Shown here: positions 52,014 to 60,804 of the stretch, piece after piece
Position numbering within the stretch: the stretch's first letter is position 1
Layout: the number at the start of each line of letters is the position of its first letter
Assembly (NCBI GenBank): GCA_002348605.1
Contig: DEBQ01000002.1
Coordinates: forward strand, 118,550-182,549
Length of the DNA stretch: 64,000 nucleotides
Reading direction: 5' to 3'
Source: Candidatus Saccharibacteria bacterium UBA2952
Lineage (GTDB): Bacteria > Patescibacteriota > Saccharimonadia > Saccharimonadales > Saccharimonadaceae
Notes under the pieces: generated by a model
Seen by the model: the letters and a program-made list of their open reading frames with translations, nothing else
Databases searched by the model: none
Told to the model about the DNA's origin: nothing
Translations under genes and position numbers: made by a program

Positions 52014-52043
52014 TTGACCAAAGACACCAAAGTGTGCTACAGT
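52014..52043 (+). promoter_or_regulatory. Promoter of the rplC operon
   Basis: TTGACC (52014-52019), 18-bp spacer, TGC-TACAGT (-10 at 52038-52043, extended). The leader of about 100 nt contains the palindrome TTATTACGTAATAA and could hold a regulatory site. Confidence 0.55.
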
Positions 52044-52153
52044 TAGTTGGTAACTTATTACGTAATAACAACCTCGTTTCCGAGTGAATGAGCAGGCCCA
52101 GGGTATAAAGGGAACCGCTCGTCACCGGAGATTTTAAATGGGAGAAAGAAGGC

Positions 52154-52771
52154 ATGAAAGCACTTCTCGGCACCAAGATTGGTATGACCCAGATCCTGTC
52201 TGAGGATGGTACGGCTACGCCCGTAACATTGATTCAGGCCGGTCCTGTCACCGTTACTCAGGTGAAGTCTCTTGAAAAAGATGGCTACAACGCGGTACAG
52301 GTCGCATTCGGATCGGGTAAGAACCTGAGCAAGGCCGTCGCTGGACACGTAAAGTCAAGCAAAACTTCGCCGAAGTATATTCGGGAATTTCGTGTCGATG
52401 AGCTGACCGACGATTTGACCGTCGGAAGCACCATTGACGTAAGTGCATTCGCACTCGGTGACGTAGTGAACGCTACGGGCACCAGCAAAGGTAAGGGTTT
52501 TGCCGGTACGGTGAAGCGTCACAACTTCAACACCAGCAAAAAGACCCACGGTGGTAACGGTAACGTCCGTAAGCCTGGTTCGATCGGATCAATGTATCCG
52601 CAGAAGGTCTTCAAGGGCAAGCGCATGGCCGGCCGTATGGGCGGTGAGCGCGTGACCGTGAAGAACCTTGAGGTCGCTTACCTGGATGCCGAAAACAACC
52701 TGATTGGCCTTAAAGGTGCCGTTCCTGGTCCTCGCAAGAGCCTAATCATTGTAAATGGAGGTAACGCGTAA
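52154..52771 (+). CDS. rplC: 50S ribosomal protein L3
   Basis: 205 residues. Early assembly protein near the peptidyl transferase centre. GTKIGMTQILSEDG at the start and GFAGTVKRHNFNTSKKTHG in the middle. GGAG precedes the ATG. First gene of a 19-gene ribosomal operon with 1-4 nt overlaps throughout. Confidence 0.97.
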   Translation: MKALLGTKIGMTQILSEDGTATPVTLIQAGPVTVTQVKSLEKDGYNAVQVAFGSGKNLSKAVAGHVKSSKTSPKYIREFRVDELTDDLTVGSTIDVSAFALGDVVNATGTSKGKGFAGTVKRHNFNTSKKTHGGNGNVRKPGSIGSMYPQKVFKGKRMAGRMGGERVTVKNLEVAYLDAENNLIGLKGAVPGPRKSLIIVNGGNA

Positions 52772-53382
52772 TGGCTGAAACTACTCCAAAGACCGTTGCA
52801 CTGCCAAAGACTACCTTTGCAGTCGACGTTGAAAACCACGAGCTACTGAAGCTCGCCTACGATGCCTACCTGGCTAACGCCCGCAAAGCTAGCGCGACAA
52901 CCTTGAAGCGCGGTGAAGTAAGCGGTGGTGGTAAGAAGCCATGGAAGCAAAAAGGTACCGGCCGCGCCCGTTTCGGCTCGACCCGTAACCCAATTTGGCG
53001 TGGCGGTGGTATCGTATTCGGCCCATCTGGCAACGAAAACTACACCAAAAAGCTTTCTACTACCAGCAAACGTGTCGCCGTTAAGCAGGCCCTGAGCCTC
53101 GCCAACAAGGCCGGCAAGATTGTCGTGCGTGACGTAAAGACTACAGGAAAAACCGCTGAAGTCGCTAAATTCCTGGCTGACAACAAGTTTGCCCGAAAGA
53201 CGCTCATTGTCGTCGACGAAAAGACGCCGGAACTGCTGCGTGCAACCCGCAACATTCAGAACGTCATGCTAGTCCGTAGCACCTACCTGAACGTCTACCA
53301 CATTTTGAACGCTGACCACATTGTGATTAGCCCTGCCAGTGTCAAAACCGTTGATGCATGGCTTAACGGAGGAGAAAAGTAA
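52771..53382 (+). CDS. rplD: 50S ribosomal protein L4
   Basis: 203 residues. Its loop lines the exit tunnel; WKQKGTGRARFGSTRNPIWRGG is the loop signature. In E. coli, L4 also represses the S10 operon. Overlaps rplC by 1 nt. Confidence 0.96.
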   Translation: MAETTPKTVALPKTTFAVDVENHELLKLAYDAYLANARKASATTLKRGEVSGGGKKPWKQKGTGRARFGSTRNPIWRGGGIVFGPSGNENYTKKLSTTSKRVAVKQALSLANKAGKIVVRDVKTTGKTAEVAKFLADNKFARKTLIVVDEKTPELLRATRNIQNVMLVRSTYLNVYHILNADHIVISPASVKTVDAWLNGGEK

Positions 53383-53699
53383 TGAATATCATTATTACCC
53401 CCCGAGCTACCGAAAAGGCCTACGGCCAAACCGTTAAAAACACCTACGTGTTCAACGTACCTCTTACAGCCAACAAGCAGCAAATCGCTGCCGCAGTCGC
53501 TGAAGAATATGGTGTAACCGTAAAGAATGTCAGCACCGCCGTTCAAAGCGGCAAAGCTGTTCGTTTCTCGCGCGGCAAGAACCGTTACCCTGGTACAACC
53601 ACTCGTAAGGATTCTAAGAAAGCCTACGTAACCCTGGCCGAAGGCAGTTCAATCCAAGTGTTCGAACAGCCTGAAGCGGTCGCAGAGGAGAAGAAGTAA
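53382..53699 (+). CDS. rplW: 50S ribosomal protein L23
   Basis: 105 residues. Exit-tunnel rim protein and docking site for trigger factor (23976) and SRP. ITPRATEKAYGQ and YVFNVPLTANKQQIAAAV are typical. Overlaps rplD by 1 nt. Confidence 0.95.
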   Translation: MNIIITPRATEKAYGQTVKNTYVFNVPLTANKQQIAAAVAEEYGVTVKNVSTAVQSGKAVRFSRGKNRYPGTTTRKDSKKAYVTLAEGSSIQVFEQPEAVAEEKK

Positions 53700-54538
53700 T
53701 GCCGATTAAAGCTTACAACCCAACCACTCCGGCCCGACGTGGCATGACCAGCGAAGATTATTCGCAGATCACCACTCGTAAGCCCCTAAAGAGTCTTGTA
53801 AAGAGCAAAAAGCAGAACGCTGGACGCAACAACAAGGGTCGCATTACGGTCCGTCACCGCGGTGGTGGTGTTAAACGACACTACCGTCTGATGAACCACA
53901 ACCTGGCTGACGGCCTTAAGCTGACAGTTGAGGAAATCGAATACGATCCAAACCGCTCGGCTCGCATTGCCCGTGTCAAAGACCAGCACGGTCTGTACCA
54001 CTACGTCCTAGCTGATACCAGCATGACCAAGGGTAAGACGATCGAAAGCGGTGCCAGTGCTCCAATTGAAACGAGCAACCGCATGCCGCTATCAAAGATT
54101 CCAGTCGGTACACAGATTTACGCGATTGAAATTCACCCGGGCAAGGGCTCGCAAATGGTTCGCTCAGCTGGTACTAAAGCCCAGCTTATGGCCAAAGAAG
54201 GTGACTACGCGCAGGTGCGCCTACCTTCAGGCGAAGTCCGTCGTTTCCGTCTTGAAGCGACTGCCGCCATTGGCGTCGTCGGTAACGTTCAGCACCAGAA
54301 CATCAAAATCGGCTCTGCTGGCCGTAACCGTCGTAAGGGTATCCGCCCAACCGTCCGTGGTGTCGTTATGAACGCCGCTGACCACCCGCATGGTGGTGGT
54401 GACGGTGGACGTCACGGTGCTGGTAAAGCGCCACGCACCCCATGGGGTCAGCTGACGCTTGGCTACCGCACCCGCCGCCGCAAGAACACTAACCGGTTAA
54501 TCGTTCGTACGCGCCACGACGCGAAAAGGAAGAGGTAA
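53699..54538 (+). CDS. rplB: 50S ribosomal protein L2
   Basis: 279 residues. Contacts the peptidyl transferase centre and intersubunit bridges. NAGRNNKGRITVRHRGGG and the active-site-proximal VVMNAADHPHGGGDGG with its conserved His. Overlaps rplW by 1 nt. Confidence 0.97.
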   Translation: MPIKAYNPTTPARRGMTSEDYSQITTRKPLKSLVKSKKQNAGRNNKGRITVRHRGGGVKRHYRLMNHNLADGLKLTVEEIEYDPNRSARIARVKDQHGLYHYVLADTSMTKGKTIESGASAPIETSNRMPLSKIPVGTQIYAIEIHPGKGSQMVRSAGTKAQLMAKEGDYAQVRLPSGEVRRFRLEATAAIGVVGNVQHQNIKIGSAGRNRRKGIRPTVRGVVMNAADHPHGGGDGGRHGAGKAPRTPWGQLTLGYRTRRRKNTNRLIVRTRHDAKRKR

Positions 54539-54541
54539 TAT

Positions 54542-54802
54542 ATGAGTCGATCACTCAAAAAAGGCCCATTCGTTGACGCGAAATTGGCCAAGAAAGTAGC
54601 CGCGCTCGGTCCTGACGACCGTACAGTCATCAAGACTTGGGCTCGCGCCAGCACAATCACACCAGAAATGGTCGGTAAGAACTTTGCCGTCCACAACGGA
54701 CGTGTCCATGTGCCTGTAAACGTAACGGAAAACATGGTTGGTCACAAGCTCGGCGAGTTTAGCCCGACCCGTAAGTTCCGAAAGCATGGTGGTAAGAAGT
54801 AA
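54542..54802 (+). CDS. rpsS: 30S ribosomal protein S19
   Basis: 86 residues. SRSLKKGPFVDAKL at the start and HKLGEFSPTRKFRKHGGKK at the end. Head protein that pairs with S13. Confidence 0.96.
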   Translation: MSRSLKKGPFVDAKLAKKVAALGPDDRTVIKTWARASTITPEMVGKNFAVHNGRVHVPVNVTENMVGHKLGEFSPTRKFRKHGGKK

Positions 54803-55209
54803 TGGCCACTGAAGTTTACACCGTCCGTTCATACGCTAAAGGCGTAGACATCGCTCCTCGCAAGGTAAGCGTTGTTGCCAGCCTAGTGCGTAACCGCTCG
54901 GTTGCCGACGCGTTGGTTATTCTTGACCACGTACCACGCCGCGCCGGACTACCAATTAAGAAAGCTATCGCCAGCGCGCAGGCCAATGCTGTAAATAACC
55001 ATGGTTTGGACGCTGCCAGCCTGCAGATCACGACACTAAGTGTTACGGTCGGCAAGCGCTTGAAGCGATTCAAGCCGCACATGCGCGGTATGGCATTGCC
55101 GTTCCAGAAGATCTCGACCAACATTCTGGTAGAAGTATCTGGCACCGAAAAGCCTAAGAAGAAACCGGCCGCAAAGCCTGCAGCCGCTAAGAAAGAAGAG
55201 GAAGCATAG
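54802..55209 (+). CDS. rplV: 50S ribosomal protein L22
   Basis: 135 residues. Tunnel protein; RKVSVVASLVRNRSVADAL and KRFKPHMRGMALPFQK are typical. A Lys/Ala/Pro-rich tail of about 20 residues follows the usual end. Confidence 0.95.
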   Translation: MATEVYTVRSYAKGVDIAPRKVSVVASLVRNRSVADALVILDHVPRRAGLPIKKAIASAQANAVNNHGLDAASLQITTLSVTVGKRLKRFKPHMRGMALPFQKISTNILVEVSGTEKPKKKPAAKPAAAKKEEEA

Positions 55210-55211
55210 TT

Positions 55212-55853
55212 ATGGGACAGAAAGTAAACCCGATCAGCTTCCGCCTTCAGGTCCACAAGAACTGGGATTCACGCTGGTTTGCCGGTAAGAAAGACTTCGC
55301 GGCCTGGTTAGCGGAAGACATTAAGATCCGTGAACTGATTGAAAAGCGCTTCGAATCGCGCCCGACAATTGACCGGATCGAAATTGAACGCTCAGCCAAC
55401 CTTGTGACCATCACTATTCACACCGCTAAAGCTGGTGTCGTGATTGGTCGTGGTGGTGCCGGCGTCACCGAACTGAAGAACGCAATCGAGAAGATCGTTG
55501 GCGGCCCAGTTCGTATCAACATCGAAGAAGTCAAGCGGCCTGAACTTGCAGCCAAGCTGGTTGCCGAGAACATCGCTCGTCAGCTTGAACGCCGTATCAA
55601 CTTCCGCCGCGCCATTAAAATGGCCGCACAGAACACTATGAACGCCGGTGCCAAAGGTATCCGTATTCAGGTATCTGGCCGTTTGAACAACGCTGAAATG
55701 GCCCGCCGCGAAAAGGTATCTGAAGGTTCAGTGCCACTGCACACCCTGCGGGCTGACATTGACTTCCACACTGCTCGCGCTCAGATGCCGAACGGTGGTG
55801 GTATCGTTGGCATCAAGGTATGGATCAACAAAGGTGAAAGGAGTGACGCGTAA
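55212..55853 (+). CDS. rpsC: 30S ribosomal protein S3
   Basis: 213 residues. KH domain with GVVIGRGGAGVTEL, and the C-terminal GVKVWINKGE-like end. Lies at the mRNA entry site with helicase activity. Confidence 0.96.
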   Translation: MGQKVNPISFRLQVHKNWDSRWFAGKKDFAAWLAEDIKIRELIEKRFESRPTIDRIEIERSANLVTITIHTAKAGVVIGRGGAGVTELKNAIEKIVGGPVRINIEEVKRPELAAKLVAENIARQLERRINFRRAIKMAAQNTMNAGAKGIRIQVSGRLNNAEMARREKVSEGSVPLHTLRADIDFHTARAQMPNGGGIVGIKVWINKGERSDA

Positions 55854-56266
55854 TGTTACTTCCTAAGAAAACCAAGTACCGCAAGGTACGAATCGGCAAA
55901 AACGACGGCAACGCAACCCGTGGCAACTACATTGCCTTCGGTGACTATGCACTGCAATCGCAAAGCAATGAACGTATTACCTCACGTCAAATCGAATCTG
56001 CCCGTCAGGCAATGACCCGTTACATCAAGCGTGGTGGTAAAATCTGGATCCGCATTTTCCCTCACACGCCTGTGACCAAGAAGCCACAGGATGTAAAGAT
56101 GGGTAGCGGTAAGGGTAACCCGGAATACTTCGCCGCCAAGGTGAAGGCCGGAACCGTCATGTTCGAAATGAAGGGTGTTTCAGAAGAAGTTGCCCGTGAA
56201 GCAATGCGTCTTGCGAGCCACAAACTACCAGTAAAGACCAAATTTATTAAGCGGGAGGAGGCGTAA
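55853..56266 (+). CDS. rplP: 50S ribosomal protein L16
   Basis: 137 residues. LPKKTKYRKVRIGKNDGNA, IWIRIFPHTPVTKKP and MGSGKGNPEYF are family marks. Positions the A-site tRNA. Overlaps rpsC by 1 nt. Confidence 0.96.
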   Translation: MLLPKKTKYRKVRIGKNDGNATRGNYIAFGDYALQSQSNERITSRQIESARQAMTRYIKRGGKIWIRIFPHTPVTKKPQDVKMGSGKGNPEYFAAKVKAGTVMFEMKGVSEEVAREAMRLASHKLPVKTKFIKREEA

Positions 56267-56270
56267 AGCT

Positions 56271-56477
56271 ATGGCTGAAAAAACTACCAAAGCAAAAGCC
56301 GCTCCTAAGGCTGAACTGACCCTGGCTCAGCAGCTTGATGCTAAGCGCTCGGACCTACGTGACGCACGTAAGTCACTTGCGTCTGGCGAGCTGGTCAACC
56401 CACGCATTATCGGCACTATCCGTAAAGAGATCGCTCGACTACTTACAACCATTAACGCTCAGAAGGAGGCAAAGTAG
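56271..56477 (+). CDS. rpmC: 50S ribosomal protein L29
   Basis: 68 residues. Helical hairpin; LDAKRSDLRDARKSLASGELVN with NPRIIGTIRKEIARLLT. A Lys/Ala N-terminal tail precedes it. Located near the tunnel exit. Confidence 0.92.
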   Translation: MAEKTTKAKAAPKAELTLAQQLDAKRSDLRDARKSLASGELVNPRIIGTIRKEIARLLTTINAQKEAK

Positions 56478-56771
56478 ATGGCTAAAACATTAACCGGCAT
56501 TGTCACCTCTGATAAGCGTGACAAGACGATTACGGTGACTGTTACCAGCCGGGAAACCCACCCGATTTACAAGAAGCAGTACACCGTCAACCGTAAGTAC
56601 CAGGCACACGACCCAAAGAACGAAGCTCATCTTGGTGACAAGGTGCAGATTTCTGAAATCCGTCCTGTGTCTAAGACTAAAGCCTTCCAGCTCGCGAACA
56701 TTGAGACGCGCGCGGTCGGTACGGTCGAACTGAAGGAAGATGTCCTTGAGGTTAGCGAGGAGACGAAGTAA
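56478..56771 (+). CDS. rpsQ: 30S ribosomal protein S17
   Basis: 97 residues. OB fold; LTGIVTSDKRDKTITVTV and AHDPKNEAHLGDKVQI. A short acidic tail. Starts immediately after rpmC. Confidence 0.95.
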   Translation: MAKTLTGIVTSDKRDKTITVTVTSRETHPIYKKQYTVNRKYQAHDPKNEAHLGDKVQISEIRPVSKTKAFQLANIETRAVGTVELKEDVLEVSEETK

Positions 56772-57139
56772 TGATCCAACAAGAATCACGCCTGAAGGTC
56801 GCTGACAACTCGGGTGCCAAGGAAGTCCTTTGTATCCGCGTGCTCGGTGGTACTCGCCGTCGCTACGCGCATGTCGGAGATATCATCGTCTGCTCAGTCA
56901 AAGACGCAAACCCAACTGGTGGTGTAAAGAAGAAGTCGGTTCAAAAAGCCGTCGTCGTCCGCACCCGCAACCAGATTAAGCGTAAAGATGGCAGCACGAT
57001 CGCTTTCGATGACAATGCCGTCGTTATCATTAACGACGACAAGACTCCGAAAGCAACGCGTGTCTTCGGTCCGGTTCCCCGCGAACTGCGTGACCAAGGC
57101 TACGCCAAGATCATCAGCTTAGCACCGGAGGTACTATAA
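56771..57139 (+). CDS. rplN: 50S ribosomal protein L14
   Basis: 122 residues. MIQQESRLKVADNSGAKEV and the end RVFGPVPRELRDQGYAKIIS. Forms an intersubunit bridge. Confidence 0.97.
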   Translation: MIQQESRLKVADNSGAKEVLCIRVLGGTRRRYAHVGDIIVCSVKDANPTGGVKKKSVQKAVVVRTRNQIKRKDGSTIAFDDNAVVIINDDKTPKATRVFGPVPRELRDQGYAKIISLAPEVL

Positions 57140-57140
57140 T

Positions 57141-57461
57141 ATGGCCCGTATTCGAAAAGACGATTTAGTCAAAATCATCGCTGGCGCCAAAAAGGGTACG
57201 ACCGGTAAGGTCCTAGCTGTTGATAGCAAAAAGAACACTGTTCTGATCGAAGGCGTCGGTGTTGGCCACCGCCACGTCAAGCCTTCACAGCTGAACCCTC
57301 GGGGCGGAAGCAAAGACATCCACGTCCCTATGGATATCAGTAAGGTCGCGCTTGTCGTTGACGAAAAGACCGGCAAGACGTCACGCGTTGGGCTGGTCAA
57401 GAACGCCGAAGGCAAGAAGGCCCGCGTGGCAAAAAGTATGAAGAATAAGGAGATTAAGTAA
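57141..57461 (+). CDS. rplX: 50S ribosomal protein L24
   Basis: 106 residues. KOW motif in IRKDDLVKIIAGAKKGTTGK. Assembly initiator. GGAGG lies about 11 nt before the ATG. Confidence 0.95.
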   Translation: MARIRKDDLVKIIAGAKKGTTGKVLAVDSKKNTVLIEGVGVGHRHVKPSQLNPRGGSKDIHVPMDISKVALVVDEKTGKTSRVGLVKNAEGKKARVAKSMKNKEIK

Positions 57462-58045
57462 TGGCGAACACCGCTACTGCCGTAACTCCTCGCTTGAAAG
57501 CCTTGTATGACACGACCGTCGTCAAGGAACTACAGGCCGAACTTAACCTTGGGAACGTACACCAAGTACCCAAGCTTGAAAAGATCGTCGTAAGCGTAGG
57601 AACCGGTAAATCAAAAGACGACAAGCGTGCGCTTGATACCGTCAAAAACACCGTAACAAAGATTACCGGCCAAGCCCCGGTTGAACGACTGGCTAAGAAG
57701 TCGATCGCTGGCTTTAAGATCCGTGCCGGCATGGGTAGTCCAATCGGCGTTTCCGTAACGCTTCGCGGCGCTCGTATGTATGAGTTCCTCGACCGCTTGG
57801 TTAACGTCGCTTTGCCACGTGTCCGTGACTTCCACGGCGTCAAGGCCAAAGGCTTCGACCGCGGCGGTAACTATAACCTCGGCATCATCGAACAGTCGAT
57901 CTTCCCGGAACTGACATTCGAGGAAACGCAGGTCCTGCACGGATTGCAAGTCACGTTTGTCATGAAGAGTGAAGACAAGGCGCACAGCCGCGCCCTACTG
58001 GAAAAATTCGGCATTCCATTCGAGAAAGAGGGAGGAAACAGGTAA
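57461..58045 (+). CDS. rplE: 50S ribosomal protein L5
   Basis: 194 residues. Central protuberance, binds 5S rRNA. KIVVSVGTGKSKDDKRALD, GSPIGVSVTLRGARMYEFLD and the ending around NYNLGIIEQSIFPE are typical. Confidence 0.96.
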   Translation: MANTATAVTPRLKALYDTTVVKELQAELNLGNVHQVPKLEKIVVSVGTGKSKDDKRALDTVKNTVTKITGQAPVERLAKKSIAGFKIRAGMGSPIGVSVTLRGARMYEFLDRLVNVALPRVRDFHGVKAKGFDRGGNYNLGIIEQSIFPELTFEETQVLHGLQVTFVMKSEDKAHSRALLEKFGIPFEKEGGNR

Positions 58046-58314
58046 TGGCTAAGAAATCCATGATCGCCCGCGATGAAAAGCGCAAGAAGATGATTGCACA
58101 GTACGCCGAAAAACGTGCTGAACTGAAAGAACTCGGTGACCAAGAAGGTCTGCAGAAGTTACCTCGCAACAGTAGCCCGACTCGTTGGAAGAACCGTGAC
58201 ATCCTAAGCGGCCGTCCGCACGGATACATGCGTAAGTTCGGTCTGAACCGTATCAACTTCCGCGAAAAAGCAAGCAAGGGCGAAATCCCTGGTGTCACTA
58301 AGAGTAGCTGGTAA
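58045..58314 (+). CDS. rpsN: 30S ribosomal protein S14, zinc-free form
   Basis: 89 residues. The long C-minus type, like E. coli S14: MAKKSMIARDEKRKKM, LPRNSSPTRWKNRDI, GRPHGYMRKFGLNRINFRE. No Cys pairs, so no zinc ribbon. Overlaps rplE by 1 nt. Confidence 0.95.
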   Translation: MAKKSMIARDEKRKKMIAQYAEKRAELKELGDQEGLQKLPRNSSPTRWKNRDILSGRPHGYMRKFGLNRINFREKASKGEIPGVTKSSW

Positions 58315-58331
58315 AGGAAAGGAGAAAGAAT

Positions 58332-58733
58332 ATGAGTTTACAATCTACAGACCCAATCGCTGATCTCCTGACCCGGATCCGCAACGCTGCCGCTGTCGGC
58401 AAAACCGAGGTGCGCGTACCAAACGCCAAGCTGAAGAAGGTCGTCGCCGACCAACTAAAGAAGAACGGCTACCTAGCTGACGTTAAAGTCGAACCTGGTT
58501 CACCACGTGACACGTTGGTTATTACCATCAACAAAGCAGGCGAAAACGCTACGTTCACCGAACTGACACGTATGAGCAAGCCGGGACGCCGCATGTATGT
58601 CGGCGCGAACGACATTCCACGCGTCAAAAGCGGCCGTGGTATCGTGCTCGTTTCAACCAGTAAGGGTGTCGTTACCGGCCAAGAAGCTGTCAAGCAGCGT
58701 CTGGGCGGCGAACTGCTCCTGAAGGTGTATTAA
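58332..58733 (+). CDS. rpsH: 30S ribosomal protein S8
   Basis: 133 residues. DPIADLLTRIRNAAAVGKTEV and the end SKGVVTGQEAVKQRLGGELL. Primary 16S-binding protein. AAAGGAGAAAG upstream. Confidence 0.96.
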   Translation: MSLQSTDPIADLLTRIRNAAAVGKTEVRVPNAKLKKVVADQLKKNGYLADVKVEPGSPRDTLVITINKAGENATFTELTRMSKPGRRMYVGANDIPRVKSGRGIVLVSTSKGVVTGQEAVKQRLGGELLLKVY

Positions 58734-58750
58734 TAAGTAAAGGATAAATC

Positions 58751-59284
58751 ATGAGTCGAATCGGAAAACTACCAATTCAGATTCCATCAGGCGTGACAAT
58801 CACGGTCGACTCAGATGTTATTTCGGTTAAAGGCCCTAAGGGCGAACTGACCGTTCCACATCTGAGCGACGTGACCGTTGCTGCCTCCGATGGTGTCGCA
58901 ACCGTCACCCGCAAGGATGACCAAAAAATCGCTAAAGCCCAACACGGGCTGCAGCGTGCGTTACTGAACAATGCTGTCGTTGGCGTGACTGAAGCTTTTG
59001 AAAAGAAACTTGAAGTCAACGGCGTCGGTTTCCGTGTTAGCGGTGGCGGACAAGAAATCGAAATGCAACTCGGTTTCTCACACCCTGTTAAATACAAGGC
59101 ACAAGACGGTGTCCAACTGACCGTCAACAAAATGGAAATCACCGTCAGCGGTATCGACAAGCAAAAAGTCGGCCAAGTAGCGGCTGAAATCCGTGCGCTA
59201 AAGAAACCTGAGCCATACAAGGGCAAGGGTATCAAGTACGCCGACGAGCAGATTCTGCGCAAGGCTGGAAAGGCAGGTAAGTAA
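58751..59284 (+). CDS. rplF: 50S ribosomal protein L6
   Basis: 177 residues. SRIGKLPIQIPSGVTI, LEVNGVGFRVSG and the end PEPYKGKGIKYADEQILRK. Near the factor-binding site. Confidence 0.96.
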   Translation: MSRIGKLPIQIPSGVTITVDSDVISVKGPKGELTVPHLSDVTVAASDGVATVTRKDDQKIAKAQHGLQRALLNNAVVGVTEAFEKKLEVNGVGFRVSGGGQEIEMQLGFSHPVKYKAQDGVQLTVNKMEITVSGIDKQKVGQVAAEIRALKKPEPYKGKGIKYADEQILRKAGKAGK

Positions 59285-59286
59285 TC

Positions 59287-59637
59287 ATGGCTACTGACAA
59301 GAAACTACTGAACAAGAACCTGCGTAAGGCACGTGTCCGCGCAAAGGTGTCAGGAACGGCTGAACGCCCCCGCCTGACTGTTACTATTTCGAATATGCAC
59401 GTTTCAGCACAGCTGATTGACGACGTAAACGGTAAGACGCTTGCCGCTGCTACCACAGTCGGCAAAAAGACGACCGGTACAATGAGCGAAAAGGCAGCAA
59501 CCGTTGGCGCAGACATCGCAAAGAAAGCTGTTAAAGCACAGGTAAAGGCTGTTGTGTTCGACCGGAATGGACGTGCATACGCAGGACGATTAAAAGCACT
59601 GGCCGATGCGGCCCGTAAGGAAGGATTGGAATTCTAG
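59287..59637 (+). CDS. rplR: 50S ribosomal protein L18
   Basis: 116 residues. RVRAKVSGTAERPRLTVTIS and VFDRNGRAYAGRLKALADAARKEGLEF. Binds 5S rRNA. Confidence 0.95.
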   Translation: MATDKKLLNKNLRKARVRAKVSGTAERPRLTVTISNMHVSAQLIDDVNGKTLAAATTVGKKTTGTMSEKAATVGADIAKKAVKAQVKAVVFDRNGRAYAGRLKALADAARKEGLEF

Positions 59638-59638
59638 T

Positions 59639-60235
59639 ATGGCTGACGAAAAAGCAGCGACTACTACCCCACGCGCCGAAGCACCAGCTTCGCGACCGCG
59701 CGGTGGTCGCCGGGATGACCGGCGAAACGCTCCTCGAGTCGAGGAACCAAAGCAGTTTGAAGAAACCGTCATCAATATTGACCGTGTCGCCCGTGTCGTA
59801 AAGGGTGGACGCCGTTTCCGCTTTAAGGCACTCGTCGTGGTCGGTGACCGCAAGACAAAGGTTGGCGTTGGTGTTGCTAAGGGCGCTGATGTTCAGTCAG
59901 CTATCGCCAAAGCAACCGACGTAGCAAAAAAGAGCATGATTACTATTCCGGTAGTAAACTCTACTATTCCGCACGACGCCGAAGTCAAACTGTCTGGCGC
60001 CCGCGTTATGATCAAGCCTGCCGCTCCAGGTACCGGTATTATCGCCGGCGGCGTGGTTCGTCAGATCATTGGTGTTACCGGTATAACGAACCTGCTTTCT
60101 AAGAGCCTTGGTTCTACCAACAAGGTGAACATCGCTTACGCGACCATCGAAGCGCTCAAGAGCCAAGTTCCGAAAGAACAATGGCTGAACGCTCCAAAGC
60201 CAAAAACGGCGAAAGCTAAGAAGGAGGAGGCGTAA
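59639..60235 (+). CDS. rpsE: 30S ribosomal protein S5
   Basis: 198 residues. A disordered N-terminal extension of about 40 residues, rich in Ala, Pro and Arg, precedes the core (TVINIDRVARVVKGGRRFRF, VGVGVAKGADVQSAI, GTGIIAGGVVRQIIG). The frame opens inside rplR; the ATG at 59639 directly follows the rplR stop. Fidelity and mRNA-entry protein. Confidence 0.95.
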   Translation: MADEKAATTTPRAEAPASRPRGGRRDDRRNAPRVEEPKQFEETVINIDRVARVVKGGRRFRFKALVVVGDRKTKVGVGVAKGADVQSAIAKATDVAKKSMITIPVVNSTIPHDAEVKLSGARVMIKPAAPGTGIIAGGVVRQIIGVTGITNLLSKSLGSTNKVNIAYATIEALKSQVPKEQWLNAPKPKTAKAKKEEA

Positions 60236-60714
60236 TGAAATACAACGAACTCCAAATTTCGGCCAACAAGAACAAGAAGCGTGTCGGCCGCGGTATCTCT
60301 GCCGGTCAGGGTAAGACCGCCGGACGTGGTACGAAGGGTCAGGGCGCCCGCACCGGTAAAAAACTGGCTGCCAGCTTCCAGGGCGGACAGCGCGCTCTCG
60401 TTCAGGCGATTCCTAAGAACCGCGGTTTTAAGAGTCTGCGCACACCAGCTCAGGTTGTGTACATGGACCACCTGAACGCGTTTGGTGGCAAGACCGTCGA
60501 CAACATGAGCCTGTTCGAGGCTGGTCTTATTTCTACACCGTTCCACACCGTCAAAGTTATTGCCCGTGGTGAGCTCACCGCCAAGGTAACTCTGAATGTC
60601 CAGGCTGCTAGCGCCAGTGTTAAGGCGGCTGTCGAAAAAGCCGGTGGTAAGTTCAACAAAACTGCCACGCCTGTTCCAGCCAGCCAAAAAGCAGCTGAAA
60701 AAGCCGATAAGTAG
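60235..60714 (+). CDS. rplO: 50S ribosomal protein L15
   Basis: 159 residues. KKRVGRGISAGQGKTAGRGTKG-type glycine-rich start and FQGGQRALVQAIPKNRGF. It overlaps rpsE by 1 nt, leaving no room for rpmD (L30), the usual intervening gene. Confidence 0.95.
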   Translation: MKYNELQISANKNKKRVGRGISAGQGKTAGRGTKGQGARTGKKLAASFQGGQRALVQAIPKNRGFKSLRTPAQVVYMDHLNAFGGKTVDNMSLFEAGLISTPFHTVKVIARGELTAKVTLNVQAASASVKAAVEKAGGKFNKTATPVPASQKAAEKADK

Positions 60715-60732
60715 CCCGCTTGTTACTTACCT

Positions 60733-60761
60733 CGTAGTATACTGGAAGAACGTATACTACG
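60733..60761 (+). promoter_or_regulatory. Inverted repeat around the secY promoter
   Basis: CGTAGTATAC (60733-60742), nine bases, GTATACTACG (60752-60761). Both arms contain TATACT, a possible -10 box (60738-60743 and 60753-60758). The perfect symmetry suggests a repressor operator. Confidence 0.55.
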
Positions 60762-60804
60762 GTGTGACATAAGAAGCGCTTCAAATCAGAGGGTAAGAAA
60801 TACG

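Noticed and set aside
57135..57140. TATAAT just before rplX as a promoter
   Set aside because: It touches the ATG and lies inside a tightly packed operon with a good SD nearby; transcription from it would begin inside the coding sequence.
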